Shown: positions 1 to 6,654 of the stretch, in pieces
How the letters are laid out: each line of letters opens with the position of its first letter
How positions within the stretch are numbered: position 1 is the stretch's first letter
Assembly (NCBI RefSeq): GCF_051131135.1
Contig: NZ_CP151274.1
Location: forward strand, 620,001-684,000
Length of the DNA stretch: 64,000 bases
Direction of reading: 5' to 3'
From: Thermogladius sp023256015
GTDB taxonomy: Archaea; Thermoproteota; Thermoprotei_A; Sulfolobales; Desulfurococcaceae
Position numbers and translations under genes: made by a program
The notes under the pieces: generated by a model
The model's input: the letters and a program-made list of their open reading frames with translations, nothing else
The model's database searches: none
What the model was told of the DNA's origin: nothing

Positions 1-1
1 G

Positions 2-388
2 AAGACGACGACCGCCACAACCACATTGACATCCACGGTGACGTCTACCCTGACGCAGACCATCTACGTCAACAACACCTTCACAAGCACAGTGACCACA
101 ACGGTGTTACAGAACAGCACCCTGACGCAGACCATCACGGTCGGGCACAACTCAACGCTGACGCAGACGATGACGGTGACCCAGACAAACACCGTTGAAA
201 ACCCTGTCATAGCACAAGCCAGCAAGGCAGCCTCAACTCTCGTGAGCACCGGCTACATCTTCGTCATAGGCTTCCTCGCGCTGACAACAGCTGTAGCCGC
301 ATCGGTGAGTATCCTAGCTCACAGGCCCCTCTTCAACACGATCAAGAGAATTGAGGAGCTAAGAAGGAGAATCCAAAAGAAGCGTTAA
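2..388 (+). CDS. C-terminal part of a Thr-rich membrane-anchored surface protein (truncated by window edge)
   Basis: The reading frame is open from base 2, so the true start lies before the window. The visible part is a Thr/Ser/Val-rich stretch with imperfect repeats of the type STLTQT, several N-x-T/S sequons, one transmembrane segment (GYIFVIGFLALTTAVAASV) and a basic cytoplasmic tail (KRIEELRRRIQKKR). This is the usual end of an archaeal S-layer, substrate-binding or extracellular enzyme protein anchored by its C-terminus. The catalytic or binding part is outside the window, so no function is assigned. The gene ends only about 8 nt before the 3' end of the convergent 5S rRNA gene. Confidence 0.75.
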   Translation, partial: KTTTATTTLTSTVTSTLTQTIYVNNTFTSTVTTTVLQNSTLTQTITVGHNSTLTQTMTVTQTNTVENPVIAQASKAASTLVSTGYIFVIGFLALTTAVAASVSILAHRPLFNTIKRIEELRRRIQKKR

Positions 389-395
389 GGCTGAG

Positions 396-524
396 CGGCC
401 CGATCCCGGCTCAAGGTGGCTGCGAGGCCTCTCGGACCTCACGGCCACCTTGACGCGGTTGGCTTAACTTCCGGGTTCGATATGAGACCGGGTGTTGCCC
501 AACCGCTATGGCCGGGTCGGGCCG
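396..524 (-). rRNA. rrf: 5S ribosomal RNA
   Basis: Read on the minus strand, the segment contains the archaeal 5S core GGCAACACCCGGTCTC followed by GAACCCGGAAGTTAAGCC (loop B/C region). The ends form a perfect terminal helix: GGCCCGA at the 5' end (517-523) pairs with TCGGGCC at the 3' end (397-403), and C524/G396 can add one pair. The length of about 129 nt fits crenarchaeal 5S rRNA. No 16S or 23S gene is in the window, so it is an unlinked 5S gene, as is common in Crenarchaeota. A TATA-like box lies about 27 nt upstream, inside the 3' end of the neighbouring coding gene. Confidence 0.95.
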
Positions 525-538
525 TCTATTTCTGATGG

Positions 539-817
539 CTAGCTGGCTTTTAAAATCTTACTTTTATCGACCGAGTAAATCCCCTTAATCTTGAGCTCCC
601 TCCCGCACCTTGGGCACTTACCCTTAACGAGCCCTATGAAGTCGCCTGGCTCGAAGTCCCTCTCTACCTGGAACCCGCAGCCCTCGCAGACTAGTAGTTC
701 ACGCGTAACGTACTCTGTCCTAGTAGGCCTCTTCCTGGTCTCCAGGTACATGTAGACTATTAATAGCACTGTAAGCACGATCATGAACAAAGTGTATGGA
801 TCCAGCGTGTTCATCAC
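539..817 (-). CDS. small membrane-anchored zinc-ribbon protein
   Basis: A 92-residue protein with one N-terminal transmembrane segment (about residues 8-25, LFMIVLTVLLIVYMYL) followed by a C4 zinc ribbon (CEGCG ... CPRCG, about residues 44-72). Its start overlaps the stop of the upstream DUF1512 gene: GTG at 817 or, more likely, ATG at 814 in a TGATG overlap. The two are therefore probably cotranscribed and translationally coupled. Function is unknown; a membrane-tethered zinc ribbon next to DUF1512 suggests that the two products work together, but this is inference. The 3' end contains the 5S rRNA promoter. Confidence 0.75.
   Translation of the reverse strand: MMNTLDPYTLFMIVLTVLLIVYMYLETRKRPTRTEYVTRELLVCEGCGFQVERDFEPGDFIGLVKGKCPRCGRELKIKGIYSVDKSKILKAS
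548..556 (-). promoter_or_regulatory. TATA box for 5S rRNA
   Basis: On the minus strand this reads ATTTTAAAA, centred about 27 nt upstream of the predicted 5S start at 524. It lies within the last codons of the zinc-ribbon gene that ends at 539, so the rRNA promoter is embedded in coding sequence. Confidence 0.6.
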
Positions 818-1908
818 ATAGGCACCCCTATGGTGTTGCCTATACCCGCTACTATAACGGTGGCATTCGGCTTGGTCTCCTCCTTGATAAGCTTGAGGAC
901 GTAGTCAACGGCCTTCCTAGAAGCCTCGAATATCTCCTTCTTCATAACGGTGAGGGCCTCCCTGTAGTCCATCTTTACGATTAGCGCTCTCAAGGGTATC
1001 CCGTACTCGGCCGCGGCCCTCTCGATCGCGATCTTCTCGGGGCCGGGGTCTCCGATGGCAGCACCTACACCCTCCGCTATTGAGCCTGTCTCCTCTCCCT
1101 CTAGTTTTAGGGCGGCGTCTATCGTCACGATCAAGTCCACGTTGCCCTTTAGCTCCTCCACCAGTTTTCTTATTACCGCCCCTGGGTGACCGACGTTGCT
1201 ACCCGGCCCTTCGGCCTTCACGAAGAAGACCCTCCTGTCCTCTAGCCAGGTCTCGAACACGCTGGTGTCTTCGATAACCCTCTTCGACACGACCTTCGAC
1301 TTCTCGAGTAGATTGTAGACTACGAGGGGGCCGGCAGAGTCTCCAACGGGCTTCCCGGACATGAACGGGTCTAGGGCCATATGGTAGGTCTCGACATACC
1401 TCATAATCGTAGGCATTAGAAGCTCTAGCTGCATTAGAAGAACCCAGTTGTTCTCTTTCTCGCCGGTTAAGAGGTAGTGCCTTATCACCTTGTATATAAG
1501 GTTTAGGCCCGCTAACACCTCGATGCTTGTCTCGACAAGGCTCCTCTCGAATTTACCAGTGTTTGGTAGAGAGCTCTCGACAAACCTCCTTACGGTCGCC
1601 TCACTAGTTCTTATCATGTGGTCCAGTCTCTTTATGATGTCTATAGGCTCGATACTAACGGGCTCTATCGTGAAGAAGTCTAGAACCCTCCCTACGAGGA
1701 CCGAGGGCGTCTGGTACCCCAAGTTGGAGATCATCTTCTCGACGCGGACCCTGTCCTCGTCAATGATCCTCTTGATCAAGTTCAATTTGTTCCTAATGTC
1801 CATTGCCCAAATTCTCATCTGGATTTTCGTGTTTAGCCCGGTGATCAACAGTATGAATATTATTAGCCAGATTATCTGGGTTATCAGGGAGATCGTGTCT
1901 CCGTTCAT
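814..1908 (-). CDS. DUF1512 family membrane-anchored protein
   Basis: A 364-residue protein with an N-terminal membrane anchor (about residues 8-26, LITQIIWLIIFILLITGL) and a long soluble part. I recognise the archaeal DUF1512 family from its overall sequence, including the C-terminal Gly-rich end VIVAGIGNTIGVPM and the central segment with VKAEGPGSNVGHPG. The biochemical role of the family is not known to me. It heads a two-gene unit with the zinc-ribbon gene (4-nt overlap). An imperfect inverted repeat with arms AACTCT/AGAGTT lies just upstream of its start. Confidence 0.75.
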   Translation of the reverse strand: MNGDTISLITQIIWLIIFILLITGLNTKIQMRIWAMDIRNKLNLIKRIIDEDRVRVEKMISNLGYQTPSVLVGRVLDFFTIEPVSIEPIDIIKRLDHMIRTSEATVRRFVESSLPNTGKFERSLVETSIEVLAGLNLIYKVIRHYLLTGEKENNWVLLMQLELLMPTIMRYVETYHMALDPFMSGKPVGDSAGPLVVYNLLEKSKVVSKRVIEDTSVFETWLEDRRVFFVKAEGPGSNVGHPGAVIRKLVEELKGNVDLIVTIDAALKLEGEETGSIAEGVGAAIGDPGPEKIAIERAAAEYGIPLRALIVKMDYREALTVMKKEIFEASRKAVDYVLKLIKEETKPNATVIVAGIGNTIGVPM

Positions 1909-1922
1909 TCGGCATCAACTGA

Positions 1923-1956
1923 CTTAAGAACTCTATTCGTTAAGAGAGTTTTTAAG
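1923..1956. repeat. imperfect inverted repeat upstream of DUF1512 gene
   Basis: Arms CTTAAGAACTCT and AGAGTTTTTAAG face each other across about 10 nt. The inner 6 bp (AACTCT/AGAGTT) pair perfectly and the outer TTAA pairs after an offset. It lies 15-48 nt upstream of the DUF1512 start, overlapping AT-rich promoter sequence, so it could be an operator or simply a symmetric promoter. Confidence 0.3.
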
Positions 1957-1977
1957 ATAAAGCCGGCGAAGCCGGTC
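1957..1977 (-). terminator. possible hairpin terminator after map
   Basis: Four nt past the methionine aminopeptidase stop codon the minus strand can fold as ACCGGC-TTC-GCCGGC (six pairs, triloop) followed by TTTATCTT. A GC-rich hairpin followed by a T-rich stretch is compatible with termination, although archaea mainly need the T-run and here it is weak. Confidence 0.35.
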
Positions 1978-1980
1978 GCC

Positions 1981-2871
1981 TCACATCGTCGTTACAATGA
2001 CGTCCTTTCCCAGGACGAGGAACGTGTGCTCGAACTGCGCAACCGGCCTGTTCGTCTTCTCGACCAGGACGGGGTACTTCACGAGCAGGCCCTTACTGCT
2101 CAGCAAGCCCAGTATGCGCTGCGACTGGCTGTAGTAGTCCGGGTACCACCTAAGGGTGAAGGGGAGAGTCCTCCTCTCCCCGTAGACGCGCCTGTAGAAG
2201 TCCCCCTCGGGGGCGGTCAGCTCCACGCGCCTAACGGGTCTCAGAGCGTATATAGTGACTTCGCTACCCTCCCTCACGAGGCCCGAGCCGTCTGTCACGA
2301 ACGGCTCGACCGCGAAAGCCCCTTCCCCTATCCTCCACAGAGCTGTCAAGTCGTCGTAGTTGGGGATGGTCTTACCGCTGTGGATGAGGTAGAGGTCCAT
2401 GCTGTGGCCGCTCAGGTTGACTATCGGCTTGTAGCCGGCGGACTTCACAACCCTCTCCACGACTCTGCCTATCTCCCTCGCCCTCACACCCGGCTTGAAG
2501 ACTTTGACCACCTCCTCTAGGGCCCTCCTGGTAGCCTCGACGAGGCCCTCGAGAGCCGGGTTGAAGCACACGGTGGTAGCCGTGTCGGCTATGTAACCGT
2601 TGACGTGGACCCCCAGGTCTACCTTGACTACGGAGCCGTCTGGTATGACACCCGCGTCCTCGGGAGTGGGAGTGTAGTGAGCCGCTACCTCGTTAATCCC
2701 TATGTTCACCGGGAACGCCGGCTGGCCGCCCAGCTCGACGATCTCCCTCTCGAGCTCTCTGGCCAGCTCGAGAACCCCTATACCTGGCCTCACCATCTTC
2801 TCCGCCTTCTCTCTGACCCTCCTGGCGATCTCCCCAGCCTTGATATAGCTCCTCACTTCCTCTTCGTCCAT
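1981..2871 (-). CDS. map: type II methionine aminopeptidase
   Basis: A 296-residue archaeal type IIa methionine aminopeptidase, which removes the initiator Met from nascent proteins. The five metal ligands and catalytic His are visible: HYTPTPED (His), VDLGVHVNGYIADTA (two Asp), NLSGHSMDLYLIHSG (His), FAVEPFVTDG (Glu) and FEHTFLV (Glu). The length is usual for the archaeal enzyme. ATG at 2871 is the natural start. It is monocistronic and diverges from the metallo-beta-lactamase gene, with only about 46-58 bp between them holding both promoters. Confidence 0.95.
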   Translation of the reverse strand: MDEEEVRSYIKAGEIARRVREKAEKMVRPGIGVLELARELEREIVELGGQPAFPVNIGINEVAAHYTPTPEDAGVIPDGSVVKVDLGVHVNGYIADTATTVCFNPALEGLVEATRRALEEVVKVFKPGVRAREIGRVVERVVKSAGYKPIVNLSGHSMDLYLIHSGKTIPNYDDLTALWRIGEGAFAVEPFVTDGSGLVREGSEVTIYALRPVRRVELTAPEGDFYRRVYGERRTLPFTLRWYPDYYSQSQRILGLLSSKGLLVKYPVLVEKTNRPVAQFEHTFLVLGKDVIVTTM

Positions 2872-2929
2872 TTAACCACCTTGAACATTTTATGTCGTAA
2901 CGGAGGGTATTTTATACATGGGGGTTCTC

Positions 2930-3616
2930 ATGGCCCGCATCAAGTACCTAGGCCACAGCGCCTTTGAGGTGGTCTTGAAAGGCCTAGACGGTAAGGAGAA
3001 GACCGTGCTCGTAGACCCGTGGATCGACAACCCCTTGAGCCCTGTTAGGCTAGACTACTTCAAGGGCAAGAAGGTCGACTACATCCTGGTCACGCACGAC
3101 CACGGCGACCACCTAGGGAACGCCTTCGAGATCGCCAGGGCTACAGGGGCGACTATAGTCGGCGTTTACGAGCTGGCCGAGGAAGCAGAGTCTAGAGGTT
3201 TTAAGTCGATAGGGGGGAACATAGGTGGCCCCCTGAAAATCGAAGACCTCCTCATAGTGATGACGCCTGCCACGCACTCCTCTTCTAAGGGTACTCCCGT
3301 CGGCTTTGTCGTGAAAGGGCAAGACGTGTCGTTCTACCACGCAGGAGACACCGGGCTTTTCTACGAGATGAGCCTCATCGGCGAGCTGTACAGCCCGGAC
3401 GTAGCCATGCTACCCATAGGCGGCCACTTCACGATGGGTGTCAGGGAGGCCGTTAAAGCGGTGGAACTACTAAGGCCTAGGATCGTAGTGCCTATGCACT
3501 ACAACACCTTCCCCGTCATAAAGGAGGACCCGGCCAGGTTCAAGGAGCTCGTGGAGGCTACGACGCCCTCTAGAGTAGTAGTCTTGAGGCCAGGCGACGA
3601 GTTGCAGTACCCTTAG
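2930..3616 (+). CDS. UPF0173-type metallo-beta-lactamase-fold hydrolase
   Basis: A stand-alone metal-dependent hydrolase of the UPF0173 family. It carries the HxHxDH signature (THDHGDHLG, about residues 45-55), a second His region (TPATHSSSKG) and the late motif HYNTFPVI, and lacks extra domains. I prefer ATG 2930 (MARIKYLGHSAFEVV, matching how the family begins); ATG 2918 would add MGVL. TATA-like stretches lie at about 2887-2893 and 2908-2915. The substrate is unknown; related proteins are often annotated only as hydrolases. Confidence 0.85.
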   Translation: MARIKYLGHSAFEVVLKGLDGKEKTVLVDPWIDNPLSPVRLDYFKGKKVDYILVTHDHGDHLGNAFEIARATGATIVGVYELAEEAESRGFKSIGGNIGGPLKIEDLLIVMTPATHSSSKGTPVGFVVKGQDVSFYHAGDTGLFYEMSLIGELYSPDVAMLPIGGHFTMGVREAVKAVELLRPRIVVPMHYNTFPVIKEDPARFKELVEATTPSRVVVLRPGDELQYP

Positions 3617-3654
3617 AGAGCCTGAGATAAAAAGGTTTTCAACAATACTAATTA

Positions 3655-3728
3655 GTAGCCCCGCCTAAAGAGCCCGTGTAAAAGACCCGTAGAGGTCGAG
3701 TGAGCACGGGTGTCAGGGGCGGGGTACA
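3655..3728 (+). ncRNA. box H/ACA guide sRNA (candidate)
   Basis: The RNA folds as one H/ACA hairpin: lower stem GCCCCGCC (3658-3665) with GGCGGGGT (3718-3725), immediately followed by the ACA box (3726-3728); upper stem CCCGTG (3673-3678) with CACGGG (3705-3710); apical stem GACC/GGTC capped by CGTAGA, with a GA-rich asymmetric internal loop (TAAAA opposite GAGTGAG) that could be the L7Ae kink-turn. The base of the upper stem is exactly 15 nt from ACA, the canonical spacing. The pocket strands AAAGAG and TGTCAG would select a target of the form CUGACA-U-N-CUCUUU. A TATA-like GATAAAAAGG (3626-3635) is about 25 nt upstream. I have not identified the target. Confidence 0.75.
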
Positions 3729-3737
3729 TTCGCTCTC

Positions 3738-3791
3738 TTCAGTCCTGCGTGGGTCGTCACGAGTCGGCTTCTAGGTCTCGTCATCACCAAG
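3738..3791 (-). ncRNA. box C/D guide sRNA (candidate)
   Basis: Minus-strand order: box C GTGATGA (3787-3781), 13-nt guide CGAGACCTAGAAG, box D' CCGA, 3-nt spacer, box C' GTGACGA (3760-3754), 11-nt guide CCCACGCAGGA, box D CTGA (3742-3739). Box order, 3-nt D'-C' spacing and total size match archaeal C/D sRNAs that guide ribose 2'-O-methylation with L7Ae, Nop5 and fibrillarin. A TATA-like CTTAAATAGG (3822-3813) lies about 25 nt upstream. Its 3' end faces the H/ACA gene across a gap of about 10 nt. Targets not identified. Confidence 0.75.
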
Positions 3792-3864
3792 TGGACAGTG
3801 TTTCCTTGCTAGCCTATTTAAGTTGACGCAGTATAGTGGTGTTATAGAATAGTGGTGTACAGCC

Positions 3865-4944
3865 TTGTCCAAGAGCAGGTTCGACATAGCCGTCAGGAAC
3901 ACCCTCGAAGTGGTCTTGCCCGAGGAGCTGTCGCAGAAGTTGGAGAGCGGGCAGAGGGTGACGGGCTACCTGGGCTTCGAGCCGAGCGGGCTAGTCCATG
4001 TAGGGTGGCTCATATGGATGTTCAAGGTGAGGGACTTGACGAGCATAGGCGTGGACTTCACGGTGCTAGAGGCCACGTGGCACGCGTACATCAACGACAA
4101 GTTGGGGGGAGACATGGATATGATAAGAAAGGCCGCCAGGTTTGTCCGGCACGTCCTGAGAGCGGTCGGGGTCGAGTCCAATATCAGGTTCGTAGACGCC
4201 GAGGAGCTGGTCTCCGACGAGGACTACTGGGGGGTGCTGCTCAAGGCGGCCAAGGCGACGAGTCTCGCCAGGGTGAAGAGGGCGCTAACGATTATGGGTC
4301 GTAGAGCCGAGGAGGCCGAGCTGGACTCCTCCAAGGTCATATACCCGTTAATGCAGGTCACAGACATCTTCTACCTGGGAGTAGACATAGCCCTGGGCGG
4401 GATGGACCAGAGGAAGGCCCACATGCTCGCCCGCGACATCGCAGAGAAGCTGGGCTTCAAGAAGCCGATTGCCATCCACACGCCGATCCTGACAGGCCTG
4501 AGCGGGCCGGGCCGGAGAATGGAGGGGCTTGACGTAGACGACGTGCTAGCCGACGCTAAAATGAGCAAGAGCAAACCCGAGACAGCTATATTCATCCACG
4601 ACAGTCCCGAGGAGGTCGAGTCCAAGGTGATGAAGGCCTACTGCCCACCGGGGGTGGTCGAGTTCAACCCTGTAATGGAGTTGAACAAGTACCTCCTATT
4701 CCAGCAGGAGGGCTTCAGCCTCGTAGTCGAAAGACCCGAGAAGTACGGGGGGACGGTCGTCTACAACGACTACAAAGAGCTGGAGAGGGCCTACGTCGAG
4801 GGCAAGCTACACCCGCTGGACTTAAAGAAGGCCACCGCGCAGAGCCTTAACAAGCTCTTAGAGGACATTAGGAGGAGGTTGTTCAGTAGCGGGGAAGCGG
4901 TAGCTCTACTCGAGGAGTTGAAGAACGTAAAGGTGACAAGGTGA
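3865..4944 (+). CDS. tyrS: tyrosyl-tRNA synthetase
   Basis: A 359-residue archaeal/eukaryotic-type class I TyrRS. It shows the HIGH-like HVGW (about residue 45), the tyrosine-pocket region LMQVTDIFYLGVDIALGGMDQRKAHMLA (cited here as spanning about residues 161-188) and a KMSKS loop (ADAKMSKSKP, about residue 230). It lacks the bacterial S4 domain, as expected for archaea. The start is TTG at 3865 (MSKSRFDIAVRN), with a TATA-like GTTATAGAAT about 20 nt upstream. It is followed within 40 nt by the tRNA-Ala gene on the same strand, which has its own TATA box. Confidence 0.95.
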   Translation: MSKSRFDIAVRNTLEVVLPEELSQKLESGQRVTGYLGFEPSGLVHVGWLIWMFKVRDLTSIGVDFTVLEATWHAYINDKLGGDMDMIRKAARFVRHVLRAVGVESNIRFVDAEELVSDEDYWGVLLKAAKATSLARVKRALTIMGRRAEEAELDSSKVIYPLMQVTDIFYLGVDIALGGMDQRKAHMLARDIAEKLGFKKPIAIHTPILTGLSGPGRRMEGLDVDDVLADAKMSKSKPETAIFIHDSPEEVESKVMKAYCPPGVVEFNPVMELNKYLLFQQEGFSLVVERPEKYGGTVVYNDYKELERAYVEGKLHPLDLKKATAQSLNKLLEDIRRRLFSSGEAVALLEELKNVKVTR

Positions 4945-4983
4945 GAGTTTAAAATCCATGTAGAAATCCATTAAAATAATAGC

Positions 4984-5087
4984 GGGCCGGTAGCTCAGCC
5001 TGGAAGAGCGCCGCCCTTGCAAGGCCTTAGCTTCAACCGAGGTCGCAGGAGAGGCGGAGGTCCCGGGTTCAAGTCCCGGCCGGTCCA
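4984..5087 (+). tRNA. tRNA-Ala (anticodon TGC) with a 30-nt intron
   Basis: Cloverleaf: acceptor GGGCCGG pairs with CCGGTCC, including the G3-U70 wobble that marks tRNA-Ala; D stem GCTC/GAGC; anticodon stem CCGCC/GGCGG; loop CTTGCAA with anticodon TGC; T arm CCGGG-TTCAAGT-CCCGG. The loop is interrupted after position 37 by an intron at 5022-5051, the usual archaeal site processed by the splicing endonuclease. CCA is not encoded. A TATA-like TTTAAAAT (4948-4955) lies about 32 nt upstream. Confidence 0.96.
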
Positions 5088-5190
5088 CTCCACTCAACTA
5101 TTCAGGAGGTGGTCGCGTCCTTTACGACAACTACGCAGGATCGGGTTTATGGCTGTGAAAAACTGTTAGAGTGCCTTATTAGAGCAGACC

Positions 5191-5451
5191 TTAACTGCTC
5201 TTACTCTTGACTCTCTCCTCGACCACGATCATTGTGATTGTGGTCCTTATGTCGGGCAGTTTCCTTATCTTGTTTGTGACTATCTCCCTTATCTTCTCTA
5301 GGGACTCCGACTCGATCTTAACCACTACGTCGTAAGTCCCATAAACAATGTAGGCCTCGGTAACCTCTGGAATCTTGTAAAGCTCGTCGAGGACGCGCGA
5401 CTCGGCGCCGATCTCGGTCTGAATTAGTACTATCGCGGTCGCCTTGGGCAT
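5191..5451 (-). CDS. stand-alone Lrp/AsnC-type effector (RAM) domain protein
   Basis: An 86-residue protein equal to the C-terminal ligand-binding half of Lrp/AsnC regulators, without the helix-turn-helix. The pattern fits the RAM fold: ATAIVLIQTEIGAESRVL, then VTEAYIVYGTYDVVVKIE, then a helix and ITMIVVEERV. Stand-alone RAM proteins form ring-like oligomers that bind amino acids and may partner DNA-binding paralogues; which one applies here is not visible. A short inverted repeat (AGAGCAG/CTGCTCT, about 5183-5204) straddles the stop codon. It is divergent from tsr3, with the two promoters in a 49-bp gap. Confidence 0.85.
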   Translation of the reverse strand: MPKATAIVLIQTEIGAESRVLDELYKIPEVTEAYIVYGTYDVVVKIESESLEKIREIVTNKIRKLPDIRTTITMIVVEERVKSKSS

Positions 5452-5500
5452 TTCACACCCCCATTTTATAAAAATCCTGTTGTAAAATAAATATCTGTCG

Positions 5501-6022
5501 TTGAAAACCTTGCCTAGAATACTCGTGATCTACAAGAGAGAGGACGACCCTAGGAAGAACACGTCCATTAAAATGGTGAGGAAAGGGCTAGCAGAGAGAG
5601 TTAGACCTAGCTCGGTGAGGAGGGGCGTCGTCCTAGACCCGTTCTCGAGGGAAGTACTAGGGGCCTGGCTGAGGGGTGAACTGGAGGCTGGCAGTGTTGT
5701 CGTAGTCGACGCGAGCTGGAAGAGGCTCCACCCCGACGTCTTCAGAGGGATACGTGGAATACACGTGAAACTACCACCTCTCCTGGCGGCAAACCCCGTA
5801 AACTACGGAAAGCCCTGCGTACTATCTAGTGTAGAGGCCGTCGCGGCAGCACTCTACATAACGGGTTTCAGGGAGGACTACGAGAAGCTACTGGGGTTGT
5901 TCAAGTGGATGCGGACGTTCCACGAGCTTAACAGAGAGCTTCTAGAGGAGTACTATAAGGCCAGTACACCTGCCGAGCTGGAGAAGGTTGTCGCCGAGTA
6001 CTGGGGCGTTAGCCCCTGTTGA
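5501..6022 (+). CDS. tsr3: Tsr3-like rRNA aminocarboxypropyltransferase
   Basis: A 173-residue homologue of Tsr3 (formerly DUF367), the SPOUT-like enzyme that transfers the aminocarboxypropyl group of SAM to a hypermodified pseudouridine in the small-subunit rRNA decoding region. Diagnostic segments are VVVDASWKRLHP, LPPLLAANPVNYGKP and LSSVEAVAAALYITG. The start is TTG 5501 or TTG 5510 (MPRILVIYK); an AT-rich promoter lies just upstream, so the mRNA is probably nearly leaderless. Its stop codon is directly beside the 3' end of the convergent RNase P RNA. Confidence 0.92.
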   Translation: MKTLPRILVIYKREDDPRKNTSIKMVRKGLAERVRPSSVRRGVVLDPFSREVLGAWLRGELEAGSVVVVDASWKRLHPDVFRGIRGIHVKLPPLLAANPVNYGKPCVLSSVEAVAAALYITGFREDYEKLLGLFKWMRTFHELNRELLEEYYKASTPAELEKVVAEYWGVSPC

Positions 6023-6023
6023 C

Positions 6024-6342
6024 GGGGCCGGGGATTAACCCGTCTTCTGTCTCTCGCCCGCATTGGACTAAGCGGCCTGTACCGGTCCGGCGACAGGTCA
6101 CACCGGCCCCAGGCCTTACACCCCGCGGGACGGCCGTTTCAACGCATCCACCGCCGTCCTCGGCCGGTTACCAGACCCCCGTCGCCGGGGGTCTCGCGCG
6201 GCCCCATCGCCATTAGAGCGGTGGCCGTGTCGTTTCTGTGCCGTTGCCACGGGTTCTACCCGTGCTCCTTGCGGAGCCGCGGTGTCGCCCGGTGGACGGT
6301 GTTTCCTCACCCCTTACGGGGCGAAGCGGGCTCCCCGGCCCC
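6024..6342 (-). ncRNA. rnpB: RNase P RNA
   Basis: The minus-strand transcript closes with a perfect 11-bp P1 helix: GGGGCCGGGGA (6342-6332) with TCCCCGGCCCC (6034-6024). Inside are conserved P RNA elements: GAGGAAAC (6308-6301, CR-I), GCAACGGCACAGAAACGAC (6246-6228, CR-II/III region) and ACAGAAGACGGGTTAATCC (6050-6032, CR-V region). The length of about 319 nt fits an archaeal type A RNase P RNA, which removes tRNA 5' leaders. The upstream sequence GCTTAAGG (about 6368-6374) may be its TATA element. It lies directly downstream of an alba gene on the same strand. Confidence 0.93.
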
Positions 6343-6381
6343 ACAATTCTATTTCGCTATAGGCCCCTTAAGCTTATGTTA

Positions 6382-6654
6382 CTAGAACCTCTTCTTTAAG
6401 GATATGGTTATATAAGAGAACACCCGTCCCTTGACCCTCTCGCTCCCTATCTCCACCTTCACCAGCTCGAGGCCGTCTCCAAGCCTGTGAACCAGCTCGT
6501 TATACACGTCCACGGCTTTCGAGATGTACGGACCCCTACCCTTCAGCAGCACGAGGCCAGGCCCCTCCTGGAAGCCTACTATAGCCTCTATGACGTAGTC
6601 GTCTATACTACCCCTCCTCACGTTGATGACCTTGTTAACTTGGCCGGCAGACAC
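6382..6654 (-). CDS. Alba-family nucleic-acid-binding protein (divergent paralogue)
   Basis: A 90-residue Alba-fold protein. Compared with the canonical copy at 10875-11168, the DNA-contact motif GKKPVMNYV is replaced by VRRGSIDDYV, so the two lysines are arginines and two acidic residues follow. The motif KGRGPYISKAVDVYNEL corresponds to the RNA/DNA-binding helix of Alba. It ends only 40 nt upstream of the RNase P RNA gene and may be cotranscribed with it. Alba relatives are RNase P/MRP subunits in eukaryotes, so a role with RNA is a reasonable guess but not shown. A TATA-like AAAATATATAATA is about 40-50 nt upstream of the ATG. Confidence 0.85.
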   Translation of the reverse strand: MSAGQVNKVINVRRGSIDDYVIEAIVGFQEGPGLVLLKGRGPYISKAVDVYNELVHRLGDGLELVKVEIGSERVKGRVFSYITISLKKRF

